64,000 nucleotides of DNA from assembly GCA_016720585.1 (NCBI GenBank), contig JADKKH010000006.1:1-64000 (forward strand), in the 5' to 3' direction. The notes under the pieces were generated by a model, which saw only the letters and a list, made by a program, of their open reading frames with translations, searched no databases and was not told the DNA's origin. Positions within the stretch are counted from its first letter, which is position 1; every line of letters starts with the position of its first letter. Positions 17,730 to 26,847 of this stretch are shown here, in pieces. Source of the stretch: Chitinophagaceae bacterium (GTDB taxonomy: Bacteria; Bacteroidota; Bacteroidia; Chitinophagales; Chitinophagaceae). The position numbers and the translations under genes are program-made.

Positions 17730-20327
17730 CTAATCCAGTTCCTGATGCATTTTCCTCACCCGGTCTTCCAGCTTTTCAGAAGAAAGGTCTTCCCGCATAC
17801 TGTCCACTTTTATCGGGAAACAGAACGGAGTAAGTTGTTTTGGAAAAGTGATAACTATTTTCGATTGCTGTATTCTTTCCAGCATATCCCTCAATCGTAC
17901 CTCTTCCATTTGCTGGTCCAGTACTTCCTGGTAGGATTGCCGGAGCAAAAGATTCCCGGGATCATATTCGTTAAAAACATTGAAAAGGAGCGAAGCCGAA
18001 GATTGTAAATGCCTTGCCTTCTTTTTTTCTCCGGGCATACCCTGGAAAATAAGACCGCCGATAACCGCTACATCCCGGAATTTTCGTTTGGCCATTTCTG
18101 TACTGTTTACACTGCGTTGAATATCGTTTAGCAGATCGGCAGGAGAAAATAGTTCATAGATAGTACTGTCATCAACAGGTATCGGCCGGTCACTCAATAA
18201 TTCAAAACCATAATCATTCATAGCAAATGAAAAAGTGATCGGAGTGATGCGGCTGATCCGGTAAGCTAATATCGCTGCCATGGCTTCATGTACTAGTCTT
18301 CCTTCAAAGGGATAGACAAAAAGATGAAAACCGTCTTTGGTTTCAATTTGTTCAATCAACAATTCATTTTCTTTGGGGATATGAGAAAGATGCTCCTGCA
18401 GATCAAAAAGCGGTTTTAAAACTTCAAGTTCTTCGGTGGACTGTGGACCGTGGACTGTGGACTCATCCAACTGTTCTCTTAACTTCTTCCCCAAATTAGC
18501 ACTCAGCGACATCCTTCCACCGGTCCAGCTGGGTACTATTGATTTTTTAGAAGAACTTTTCCGCACCAGCGCCGTCATATCTTTTATCAGAACAAATTCT
18601 AAATTTCTACCGGCCAAGGTAAACACATCTCCCGGCTCTAACCGTGATATAAAATATTCTTCAATCACCCCGATATAACCACCACTCATAAATTTTACTT
18701 GCATCATCGCATCGCTGACAATTGTTCCTATATGCATCCGGTGCCGCATGGCCACTTTGCGGCTTTTAATTGTATAGAGACCGTTGTCGATCTCCACCTT
18801 TTTAAAATCATCATATTGGTTCAGGGCAATACCCCCTTCTGTAATAAAATGGAGAATCTGCAACCAGGCTTCTTTGGTTAAATGCCGGAAACAAAAGGTT
18901 GAAATAACTTCTTTATAGATTTGCTCTGGTAAGAAGCCGTCCGAGATAGCAATAGTATTAAGGTATTGTAACAATACGTCATAGCAAAGAAACATGGGTG
19001 AGCGGCTTTCAACCAGGTTTTCTTTCAGAGCAGCTTTGAGTGCGGCAGCCTCTATCAATTCCAGCGAATGCGTGGGTAGAAAATAAATTTTACTCACCGC
19101 ATCCGGGCTATGACCACTTCTGCCGGCTCTTTGTAAAAAACGGGCCACACCTTTTGGTGAACCAACCTGGATCACGGTTTCCACCGGACGAAAATCAACA
19201 CCGAGGTCAAGGCTGGCTGTACAAACTACTGCTTTCAAATTACCGGAATGGAGATTTTCTTCTATCCAGAAGCGCAACTCCCTGTCAATAGAACCGTGAT
19301 GTAATGCAATAGAACCTGCCAACTCCGGACAAATATTCAATAAGGTTTGATACCAGGTTTCACTCATCCCCCGGGTATTTATAAAGATGAGCGTTGTTTT
19401 ACTCTTTTGAATGATGGGAATAATTTTATGAGCCAGTTTAATTCCAAGGTGTCCGGCCCAGGGATATTTTTCTATCTCGTCAGGAAAGATGGACTCAACC
19501 TCGATCTTTTTATTCATTTCTGCTCTCACTATCACACCGGACTTTTTTGGGTCTTCACATCCCCCCTTTTCCACGGAGTGGAGAAGGGGTAGGAGTAGGA
19601 GTAGGGGGTTGAGGAGCACTTCTTTTGCTTCTTCCAGGTTTCCAATCGTTGCAGAAATTCCCCAAATGCTTAATCTCATGTCGTGAATCATGAGTTGTGA
19701 GTCAAATGTTTTTTTTCCAGGCTCTGAACTCTGGACTCTGAACTCAGAACTCACGACTCCCGACTCAAGTTCCCCGACTATCCTGCAGATCGCCAACTCC
19801 ACTTGCACACCTCTCTTACTGCCCAATAACTCATGCCATTCATCTACCGCAATAATTTTCAGTGAAGAAAAGATTCCGGCATATCCTTTTTGAGCTAATA
19901 ACAAATGCAGGCTTTCCGGGGTAATGATCAGCACTTCCGGCATTTGTTTTTTTTGATTGACCCTTTCGGTGGTTGAAGTGTCGCCATTTCTAATGCCGAT
20001 CTTCCAGTTCATGCCCAATTCCCGGATTACTTCTTCCATCGCCCGGCCAATATCTTTTGCCAATGCCCGTAGCGGTGTAATCCATAGCAATTGCAAGCCC
20101 TGGGGATTTAGGGTAGTGTAATCATCGGGGTGATGATTGATAAAATCAATGAGAGATCCGAGAAATACGGAGAAGGTTTTGCCACAGCCTGTGGGAGCAT
20201 TCACCAGGCCACTTTCTCCGTTGATGATATGCTGCCAGGTGTTTTGTTGAAATAAAAAGGGGGTATAGTTTTTAGTAATGAGCCAGTCGCTGATAACCCG
20301 GTATCCTTTGGTGTGTTGAACTTCCAC
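17730..20327 (-). CDS. Ligase-associated DNA damage response DEXH helicase (Lhr type) with repeat-derived inserts
   Basis: 865-residue SF2 helicase. Walker A NAPTGCGKTFS lies near residue 38, DEWHELLGSKRG (DEXH) near 157, SATIGN near 220, and motif VI QRAGRSGHS near 400, followed by winged-helix and Lhr C-terminal regions. It probably unwinds nucleic acid in a repair module with PdeM. Three stretches look foreign and are encoded by short repeats: about 185-212 (VVSSEFRVQSSEPGKK), 228-250 (LLNPLLLLLPLLHSVEK) and about 620-630 (DESTVHGPQSTEE). All keep frame and leave the motifs intact. Confidence 0.88.
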   Translation of the reverse strand: MEVQHTKGYRVISDWLITKNYTPFLFQQNTWQHIINGESGLVNAPTGCGKTFSVFLGSLIDFINHHPDDYTTLNPQGLQLLWITPLRALAKDIGRAMEEVIRELGMNWKIGIRNGDTSTTERVNQKKQMPEVLIITPESLHLLLAQKGYAGIFSSLKIIAVDEWHELLGSKRGVQVELAICRIVGELESGVVSSEFRVQSSEPGKKTFDSQLMIHDMRLSIWGISATIGNLEEAKEVLLNPLLLLLPLLHSVEKGGCEDPKKSGVIVRAEMNKKIEVESIFPDEIEKYPWAGHLGIKLAHKIIPIIQKSKTTLIFINTRGMSETWYQTLLNICPELAGSIALHHGSIDRELRFWIEENLHSGNLKAVVCTASLDLGVDFRPVETVIQVGSPKGVARFLQRAGRSGHSPDAVSKIYFLPTHSLELIEAAALKAALKENLVESRSPMFLCYDVLLQYLNTIAISDGFLPEQIYKEVISTFCFRHLTKEAWLQILHFITEGGIALNQYDDFKKVEIDNGLYTIKSRKVAMRHRMHIGTIVSDAMMQVKFMSGGYIGVIEEYFISRLEPGDVFTLAGRNLEFVLIKDMTALVRKSSSKKSIVPSWTGGRMSLSANLGKKLREQLDESTVHGPQSTEELEVLKPLFDLQEHLSHIPKENELLIEQIETKDGFHLFVYPFEGRLVHEAMAAILAYRISRITPITFSFAMNDYGFELLSDRPIPVDDSTIYELFSPADLLNDIQRSVNSTEMAKRKFRDVAVIGGLIFQGMPGEKKKARHLQSSASLLFNVFNEYDPGNLLLRQSYQEVLDQQMEEVRLRDMLERIQQSKIVITFPKQLTPFCFPIKVDSMREDLSSEKLEDRVRKMHQELD
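18436..18464. repeat. Short tandem GTGGACT repeat inside the helicase gene
   Basis: Near-tandem GTGGACTGTGGACCGTGGACT copies encode ESTVHGPQST on the minus strand. Low-complexity units of this kind are found scattered in Bacteroidota genomes (general knowledge). Confidence 0.6.
19560..19615. repeat. Low-complexity repeat insert in the helicase gene
   Basis: A hairpin-forming segment (CCCCCTTTTCCACGGAGTGG then AGAAGGGG) is followed by GGAGTA repeats. On the minus strand it encodes LLNPLLLLLPLLHSVEKGG, unlike helicase sequence. The frame is kept. Confidence 0.6.
19681..19775. repeat. CTCTGAACT/CGACTC repeat insert in the helicase gene
   Basis: Several near-tandem units such as CTCTGAACTCTGGACTCTGA and CACGACTCCCGACTC. 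They encode ESGVVSSEFRVQSSE on the minus strand, between the DEXH motif region and SATIGN. The CCCGACTC unit is shared with the insert in lpxB. Confidence 0.65.
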
Positions 20328-20366
20328 AAAATAAAATGTACTTGAAGATGCTGACTAAATAGAGAA

Positions 20367-21542
20367 CTAAAAGATTCCCTTCAGTAGTCCGTCCTGCCAT
20401 TTCAAAAAATAGAGTTTTTTATTTTCGAAATATTCCAGGGTCATATTCTGTTTATTCAAGACAGGCTGAATATCGAACTCCGTAAATATTTTTGTTTGTT
20501 TGGTAGCAAGATTAGAAGCAATATCTTTCCCGAATTGTAATAATAGCTTAGCATATTTCCAGGTCACTTCATATCCACGAAAAACCATATCACTGGGACG
20601 GGCATACATTATTTTATTGAACTTGCTGGTGATACTTAAACTAACTTTATCCGTTTTTGAACTATAGAACGGGGTACTGTAAACTATTTCAATTCCCTTG
20701 TATTCGGGTTTATTGAATTCTTTAATGTTATCCCAGGTTGGCATGCCCATAACCATTACATGATATCTTTGTTTTTTAAGCTCCGCTAATTGCTGGGTCA
20801 GTCGTTTTCCAAAACTTTCATCAAGACTACCGGCTATACACAAGGTTTGGTTAATGGTGTCAAGGTAGGGTTTTAGGTGGGCAACTGTAAAACTGTCGGG
20901 TAGCTCCACATATTTAAATGTCAATGGTATTGCAACTGTATTTTTTCCGGATTCATCAAGATACATTTTTATACGATCCTCGAGTTGCCCTTTTTTCCGG
21001 AATACGACAATTGGGTCAAGAGCATAATATTTTTGCAGATGTTTATAGATTCCTTCGCATTGTGTTCGGAGTGTAGGGTTTAATACAACAAAAAAGGGAT
21101 TGGCTGAAACACCCCCTTCATTGGGAAGATTAACATTGATTACCGGTATGTTTTTCTTAAGTCCGGCATCAGCAAACAATTTTACTTCCGCACTGCTGCA
21201 ATGGGCAATGATTATTTCTACACTGTCCATCTCCGGTTTGTTCAGTTGTTGCTGCAGGCTTTCTTTGGCAGACTTAGTATCATAAATAAAAACTTCCAGA
21301 CCGGCCTTTTCGAGGTTCAATGAATCTAAAGCCAAATGTACCCCTTCATAGAACTCTAAACCCGGGTTAATGAATTTAGGAAATACATTTTTGGCATAAC
21401 GGTATTCTACATTGGAATCAAATGCAGAATCCAGGTATAATGGCGCAAATACAGCGATCTTATGTTTATGCTGATTTTCTTGTGCAGTTGCATAGAAGAA
21501 CACCAGCAGCAAGGAAAATTTCAATAAAAAAATTCTCTTCAT
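20367..21542 (-). CDS. Periplasmic ligand-binding protein (ABC-type substrate-binding fold)
   Basis: 391 residues with a signal peptide ending YATAQ (about residue 21). The body resembles the type I periplasmic binding fold of branched-chain amino acid receptors: HKIAVFAPLYLDSAF, GVHLALDSLN, IIIAHCSSAEVKLFADAG, PVINVNLPNEGG. No permease or ATPase genes are adjacent, so a role as an ABC receptor is unproven and it may be a stand-alone sensor or envelope protein. It lies 45 bases downstream of guaA on the same strand and may be co-transcribed with it. Confidence 0.7.
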   Translation of the reverse strand: MKRIFLLKFSLLLVFFYATAQENQHKHKIAVFAPLYLDSAFDSNVEYRYAKNVFPKFINPGLEFYEGVHLALDSLNLEKAGLEVFIYDTKSAKESLQQQLNKPEMDSVEIIIAHCSSAEVKLFADAGLKKNIPVINVNLPNEGGVSANPFFVVLNPTLRTQCEGIYKHLQKYYALDPIVVFRKKGQLEDRIKMYLDESGKNTVAIPLTFKYVELPDSFTVAHLKPYLDTINQTLCIAGSLDESFGKRLTQQLAELKKQRYHVMVMGMPTWDNIKEFNKPEYKGIEIVYSTPFYSSKTDKVSLSITSKFNKIMYARPSDMVFRGYEVTWKYAKLLLQFGKDIASNLATKQTKIFTEFDIQPVLNKQNMTLEYFENKKLYFLKWQDGLLKGIF

Positions 21543-21587
21543 TCTATTTTATTTAACTACAAACAAAAAACTATGAACTATAAACTG

Positions 21588-23171
21588 TTACTCCCACTCA
21601 ATGGTCGCCGGCGGTTTGCTGCTGATATCATACACCACACGGTTTATTCCTCTCACATTATTAATGATCTCGTTGGAGATATTTGCCAAAAATTCGTAGG
21701 GCAAATGTGCCCAGTCTGCGGTCATCCCATCCACACTGGTTACGGCTCGTAAGGCTAATGTAAATTCATAAGTTCGCTCATCACCCATTACGCCCACACT
21801 TTTTACCGGAAGTAAGATAGCACCCGCCTGCCAAACCGTTGCATACAATCCTGCATCTTTCAGTCCCTTAATAAAAAGATGGTCTGCCTGCTGCAACAAT
21901 TGTACCCGCTCCTCTGTAATTTCTCCTAATATACGTATAGCCAGACCAGGACCGGGAAAGGGATGGCGGTCAATCATTTCTGCAGGTATTCCTAATTCTC
22001 TTCCCACTTTTCTTACTTCGTCTTTGAATAGGGAACGAAGGGGCTCTACGAGTTCGAGGTGCAAATGTTCCGGTAATCCACCCACATTGTGATGTGATTT
22101 TATTGTAGCAGATGGACCATGAACCGAAACACTTTCGATAACATCCGGATAAATCGTTCCTTGACCAAGTAATTGGACGCCTTCAAATTTTTTAGATTCT
22201 TCCTGGAAAATATCAATAAATAAACTCCCGATCACTTTCCGTTTGTCCTCCGGGTCAACTTTACCAGCCAGGTCATGATAAAAACGTTCTTTAGCATCTA
22301 TGCCTTTTACATGTAATCCGAGCTGTTCGTAGGTTTTTAATACCCCTTCAAATTCATCTTTTCGTAAAACACCGTTGTCTACGAAAATTCCGGACAGCCT
22401 GTCGCCGATGGCCCGGTGAATCAGCGTAGCTGCAACTGTGGAATCAACACCGCCACTCAATGCCATGATCACTTTACGATCCCCAATTTGTTTTTTTAAA
22501 GCTTCAACGGTATCCGTTATAAAATGTGCTGGCGTCCAGTCCTGGGAACAATGACAGATCCTGGTTAAAAAATTGTTTAGTATTGTTTTTCCTTCTTTGG
22601 AATGATAGACTTCCGGGTGAAATTGTACGCCATAGAGCGGAAATTCAGCAGCCGGATGTTTGGTGCCTGCCTGTCCGGCAAGCAGGTCAGGTGTTCCTTT
22701 CATTGATTTTTTAAAGGCAGCAACTGGAATACTTTCGGTTGTAGCCAGTAATTCGAATCCATCCGGCATTTTTAAGATGGTATCTGCATGGCTCATCCAG
22801 ACTTGTGATTTTTCGCTCACGGCAGCAAACAATACATCTTCTTTTATTTTTTCTAAGATGGCACGGCCATATTCCCGTTTATTACTTTTTGCCACCACGC
22901 CCCCAAAACATTTGGCGGTTAATTGTGCACCATAACATATTCCCAGCACCGGGACTTTAGAGATGAATTCTGGCACATTTACTTCCGGCGCTTTTTCTTC
23001 ATTTACCGAAAAAGGGGAACCGGATAGGATGATACCTTTAATTCCGGGTTCAAAATCAAAGGGTTTATAGTACGGGATTATTTCACAGTATACATTGGCT
23101 TCCCGTACGGCCCGGGCGATCAGTTGGGTATATTGAGAACCAAAATCGAGAATCAGTATCTTTTCAGTCAT
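21588..23171 (-). CDS. guaA: GMP synthase (glutamine-hydrolysing)
   Basis: 527 residues from ATG 23171 (MTEKILILDFGSQYTQ); the frame extends 82 codons further upstream, but that part does not resemble GuaA. It converts XMP to GMP. The glutamine amidotransferase domain has GICYGAQL (nucleophile Cys near 79) and GVQFHPEVYHS; the ATP pyrophosphatase domain has MALSGGVDSTVAA. The C-terminal dimerisation domain ends in PPATIEWE. A short insert (PDLLAGQAGTKHPAAE), encoded by a CCTGCCTGTCCGGCAAGCAG repeat at about 22662-22693, lies before PLYGVQFHPEV. It is in frame and probably tolerated. Confidence 0.95.
   Translation of the reverse strand: MTEKILILDFGSQYTQLIARAVREANVYCEIIPYYKPFDFEPGIKGIILSGSPFSVNEEKAPEVNVPEFISKVPVLGICYGAQLTAKCFGGVVAKSNKREYGRAILEKIKEDVLFAAVSEKSQVWMSHADTILKMPDGFELLATTESIPVAAFKKSMKGTPDLLAGQAGTKHPAAEFPLYGVQFHPEVYHSKEGKTILNNFLTRICHCSQDWTPAHFITDTVEALKKQIGDRKVIMALSGGVDSTVAATLIHRAIGDRLSGIFVDNGVLRKDEFEGVLKTYEQLGLHVKGIDAKERFYHDLAGKVDPEDKRKVIGSLFIDIFQEESKKFEGVQLLGQGTIYPDVIESVSVHGPSATIKSHHNVGGLPEHLHLELVEPLRSLFKDEVRKVGRELGIPAEMIDRHPFPGPGLAIRILGEITEERVQLLQQADHLFIKGLKDAGLYATVWQAGAILLPVKSVGVMGDERTYEFTLALRAVTSVDGMTADWAHLPYEFLANISNEIINNVRGINRVVYDISSKPPATIEWE
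22662..22693. repeat. Palindromic CCTGCC/GGCAGG-type repeat inside guaA
   Basis: An imperfect palindrome built from CCTGCCTGTCC and GGCAAGCAGG. Related CCTGCCGGCAGG sequences occur at 26754-26765 and in the macroglobulin gene near 30968. Confidence 0.6.
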
Positions 23172-23332
23172 AAGTCTGCGAAGATAAAAAAACGGTTTGA
23201 GCTTTGCATCGCGTAGTTTGTAATGCTTTACTGTGGCTGGTTTCAGCACTTCAGAAGGGGTGCTTTTTTTGATTGTAACCTTTATAGGGGTCAAAACGTC
23301 AAAGTGGATAGAAATTCCGGGCAATTTGAGCC

Positions 23333-23340
23333 TAATTTTG
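23333..23340 (+). promoter_or_regulatory. -7 box TAATTTTG
   Basis: Matches the Bacteroidota TAnnTTTG consensus, 20 bases before the DUF2807 gene's ATG. No TTTG was found at the -33 position. Confidence 0.35.
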
Positions 23341-23360
23341 ATACCACAAAACCAATTTGT

Positions 23361-24082
23361 ATGAAACGTTTTTTCTTTTTCGCTATGCTTTTTCTGACAA
23401 CACTGACTTCCTGCCATTATTTCTCCGGTAAGAGGATCCGGGGAAACGGAGTTGTAAAATCAGAGAGCCGGACTGCCGGAACATTCAACAGTATTCATGT
23501 AAGTGGTATTGCAGATGTGTATGTAAAACAGGATTCGGTCAATTCTGTACGGGTAGAGGCAGATGAGAACCTGCTCGAATTTATAATTATCGAAAATGAT
23601 AATGGCACTCTCGATATCCATCAAAAAGATGGAACTAACTTAAAACCCTCCAGATCGATCAAGGTTTATGTCAGCGGGCCTTCTTTTAAACATTTTGAAG
23701 CCTCCGGTGCCTGTAATTTTTACGGGGAAAATAAAATAACCGGCATTGAATCGGTTACTATTCACCTGAGCGGTTCCAGTGATGTAAATATGGAATTGAA
23801 AGCCCCCGGGTAGATGTTGATCTTTCCGGTGCAGGTACTATTACACTTCGGGGCGATACAAAGGATTTCAGCGTACAGGGTTCAGGCAGTACAGATATTA
23901 ATTGTTTTGAACTACTTGCAGAGAATACTAAAGTGGAGTTGTCAGGTGCCGGAGATGCGGAAGTATTTGCCAGTGTAAAGCTGGATGTTCATGTATCCGG
24001 GGCTGCCGATGTGAAGTATAAAGGTAATGCCAACGTAAGCCAGGAAGTAAGCGGGGCGGGTAGTGTTAAGAAAGTGGAGTAA
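23361..24082 (+). pseudogene. DUF2807 (GIN domain) lipoprotein, frameshifted
   Basis: Start ATG 23361 (MKRFFFFAMLFLTTLTSCHY, lipobox LTSC). The beta-helical auto-transporter-like DUF2807 sequence (GTFNSIHVSGIADVYVKQ, ASGACNFYGENKITG) runs to ELKAPG and stops at 23811-23813. It resumes in the next frame from about 23810 (VDVDLSGAGTITLRGD to VSGAGSVKKVE, stop 24080-24082). One missing base in the C-run at 23803-23807 would restore a single protein of about 240 residues. It is either a pseudogene, a phase-variable tract, or a sequencing error. Function unknown; it lies in the envelope. Confidence 0.85.
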
Positions 24083-24136
24083 ATTAAATACCCGGATGCC
24101 GGCTATGCCGTGGTCTCAAACCGGGGCAGGCCCTGT

Positions 24137-26491
24137 TTAAAGATTTACATGCTTCACGGTAATCCGGATATCCCTGTTTCTTCCTTTATCATCCGTACAG
24201 GAGATTTTTACAGGCCCCTCCTCAGGAACAAAAAATTGTTTCTCACCGGCATTGCTGCTTTTGTAAAACTTATTATTGATATACCAATACACTTTGCTGA
24301 CATCATTGGCTGTTTTGCAGATCAACTGCAACGGCTCCGGATTTTTTTTGTTGATTAAATATTCAGTTCCGTTAACAGGGGAGGTAATGAAAGGAGCCGA
24401 CCCTTTAAATATCAGTTCGCATTCAGGATTGTGCGGCGGTATCTTCTGATAAGCTATCCTGTTTTCTTCAAACCATCCTTGCATATCGGGTTCAACGATC
24501 TTATACCATTTCTTTTTATATCCGGTTTCCGGAACACAGCTTTTGCAATACGATAATTTTTCATCCGGACGGATCATAATTTCCTGCCAGTTGCTGCAAC
24601 TTTTGGTAGAGGAAATCAGGGGAATGAAATAATCAGTTACCATACTGGTGCAATGTTCAGAAGGGGTCATTCCCGTTTCACTGCAAACCTGCCGGATGTC
24701 GCAATCTTTTGGTTGAGTAAACCATGCTTCATCGCTGTCGTAATCAATGGTATTGAAAATTTTAAACAACAAAGGGGTAGCAATATTGGCACCGCTTAGA
24801 TCAGGAACACCCACCCCGGAGAAATTTCCTGTCCAGATACCGACGGTGAATTTTTTATTGTAGCCAATACTCCAGGCATCTTTTTTTCCGTAGCTGGTAC
24901 CTGTTTTCCAGGCTATCTTGGGCATACGTTCTGTAGCTGACCAGTTCAGGGGAAAGTCCGGCCGGTTTACTTTAGATAAAATTTCATTGATCATGAAATT
25001 AGCCGCCGGGCTTACTACGGTCTGACCCCCGCTTTGGCGGGGCAGGCTGTCCTGGTCTGACAGGTTGGTGCTGACATAGGCCGGTGCTATATAAACCCCG
25101 TCATTAGCAAACGAAGAAAACAAGCCGGTAAGTTCTTCCAACGTAGTGCCACAACCCCCTAAGATCAACGACAACCCTAGTTTTCTACGGTCTTTTTGTA
25201 TCTGTCGGAAATTACAGTTGGATAATTTTTGTATCATCTTTTCATGCCCCAGCATGCGCAGTCCTTTCACAGCCGGGATATTTAATGAATGTTCCAGCGC
25301 ATATTCAACAGTTACATAGCCATTAAATTTTTCATCATAATTCTCCGGGGCATACCCACCATAATTAACCGAAACATCCGTCATCACCATTTTGGGGGTT
25401 AATAAACCTTCATCAAAACACATTCCATACATCAAAGGCTTTAGGGTACTGCCCGGTTGACGTACAGCATTGGCACCATTTACCTGACCGCCATCTGTTG
25501 TATCATTAAAGTTCGAAGAACCGACATAAGTAATGACTTTATGTGTTTTATTGTCTATGATTATTACGGCTGCATTTTTAATATTTTTTAATCGCTGTGT
25601 TCGTATATAATCTTCCACCAGCTTTTCTGTTTTCAACTGTGTGTTCAGGTCGATCGTGGTCTTGATAATAGCGCCACCTTGTTTCTTTAGTTTATAGGAA
25701 AGATGTGGAATATAATGCGGCACAGTTCCTCTGGTTGCGTCAAAGGGCTCTGCCAAAGCATCTTCAATTTCCTTTTGGGTAAATACTTTGCGCCTGGCAA
25801 ACCTTTCCAGCCATCGGTTTCGTTCTTTTACAATAAAGGCATTATTCCTGCCGGGTACCATCACACCGGGTTTATTGGGAATAATGCTCAAAGCTGTTAT
25901 TTCTGCCAAAGACAGGTGGTCAGGATTTTTCTTAAAATAAAGCAGGGAAGCTGCTTTGACACCCTCGATATTCCCGCCATAGGGCACAAGATTCAGGTAC
26001 ATCTGAAGGATTTCCTTTTTGCTGTATCTAAGTTCCAGCTGTAAAGCCCTGAACATTTCTCTTGTTTTGCTCCATATATTTCTTTTGCCTGGTTCCAGCA
26101 TTTTAGCCACCTGCATAGTAATGGTGCTGGCACCGGACATTCGGCGCATATGAAAAATATTGCTGAAAGTAGCCCTGATCACTGCAAAAAGATTGACACC
26201 CGGGTGAGCGTAAAAGTGTTTATCCTCCTTGGCAATAATCGTTTTCCGCAATAAAGGTGAGATTTCATCCAGCTCCGTTTTCATACGCCATTTCTGGTCC
26301 GCGGTAAGGTAAGCGTTTACCACGGCTCCTTTATTATCTGTGATAATGGTGGAATAGTCAATCTTATCCCGTAGCGGAAATATCCAGTTCAGGAGGAAAA
26401 ATAAAATGATCAACCCCAGGAACCCTATGCCGAGGCGTTTAAAAAATCGTAGAAGTCCTATTTTGCTAATCCGAAAATTAATCTTTTTCAT
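24137..26491 (-). CDS. pbpC: Penicillin-binding protein 1C
   Basis: 784 residues from ATG 26491; 20 further upstream codons are less likely. One N-terminal membrane helix (about 15-40) is followed by a GT51 glycosyltransferase domain with KEDKHFYAHPGV, a transpeptidase domain with PGSTLKP (catalytic Ser) and KTGTS, and a C-terminal PbpC domain. A short insert (DSLPRQSGGQTV, about 25026-25063) sits in a loop of the transpeptidase. It polymerises and cross-links peptidoglycan. It is divergent from the alpha-2-macroglobulin gene, a common genetic pairing. Its 3' end faces the DUF2807 gene. Confidence 0.92.
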   Translation of the reverse strand: MKKINFRISKIGLLRFFKRLGIGFLGLIILFFLLNWIFPLRDKIDYSTIITDNKGAVVNAYLTADQKWRMKTELDEISPLLRKTIIAKEDKHFYAHPGVNLFAVIRATFSNIFHMRRMSGASTITMQVAKMLEPGKRNIWSKTREMFRALQLELRYSKKEILQMYLNLVPYGGNIEGVKAASLLYFKKNPDHLSLAEITALSIIPNKPGVMVPGRNNAFIVKERNRWLERFARRKVFTQKEIEDALAEPFDATRGTVPHYIPHLSYKLKKQGGAIIKTTIDLNTQLKTEKLVEDYIRTQRLKNIKNAAVIIIDNKTHKVITYVGSSNFNDTTDGGQVNGANAVRQPGSTLKPLMYGMCFDEGLLTPKMVMTDVSVNYGGYAPENYDEKFNGYVTVEYALEHSLNIPAVKGLRMLGHEKMIQKLSNCNFRQIQKDRRKLGLSLILGGCGTTLEELTGLFSSFANDGVYIAPAYVSTNLSDQDSLPRQSGGQTVVSPAANFMINEILSKVNRPDFPLNWSATERMPKIAWKTGTSYGKKDAWSIGYNKKFTVGIWTGNFSGVGVPDLSGANIATPLLFKIFNTIDYDSDEAWFTQPKDCDIRQVCSETGMTPSEHCTSMVTDYFIPLISSTKSCSNWQEIMIRPDEKLSYCKSCVPETGYKKKWYKIVEPDMQGWFEENRIAYQKIPPHNPECELIFKGSAPFITSPVNGTEYLINKKNPEPLQLICKTANDVSKVYWYINNKFYKSSNAGEKQFFVPEEGPVKISCTDDKGRNRDIRITVKHVNL
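25026..25063. repeat. Palindromic CCCCGC...GCGGGG repeat inside pbpC
   Basis: CCCCCGCTTTGGCGGGGCAG is followed by an imperfect CCTGGTCTGACAGG hairpin. It encodes LPRQSGG on the minus strand and is in frame. Such CCCGC-TTTG-GCGGG units are scattered in Bacteroidota genomes (general knowledge). Confidence 0.6.
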
Positions 26492-26753
26492 ACGTGTAAA
26501 ATACGGGTGGAAGGCATCTCTATTGATGCAAAAAAATACCAGTTGATCCAAACCTTCAATCCACTTAACAAATATTTATCTTCTGAAACTTGCAACTCAT
26601 ATTCTATGTGCTGTATCTTTCCTGTCAAATTCTTTTCTTCTTGTATGGACCCGTCTGACTCGTCCCGCCCCACCCGGGATATTCCCCCCTAGTTATTTTG
26701 CCTGCTAAATTCTGTTATTTCCAGCCAAAGAAGGACATTCTTTTGTGAACCGG

Positions 26754-26765
26754 CCTGCCGGCAGG
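26754..26765. repeat. CCTGCCGGCAGG palindrome
   Basis: A perfect 12-base palindrome in the divergent gap between pbpC and the macroglobulin gene. It is the core of the repeat also found inside guaA and the macroglobulin gene. Confidence 0.6.
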
Positions 26766-26847
26766 AAAGAAATACACAGTTAAATTTTTTTCTACATCAA
26801 AATTCTTTAACTTCTCATTCATAACTGACCATTTAACCTACACCTTT

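Noticed and set aside
22750..22765. TTCGAATCC resembling a tRNA T-loop
   Set aside because: Lies inside guaA and no cloverleaf can be drawn around it.
23172..23417. 82-codon N-terminal extension of guaA
   Set aside because: Not similar to GuaA; MTEKILILDFGSQYTQ is the normal start.
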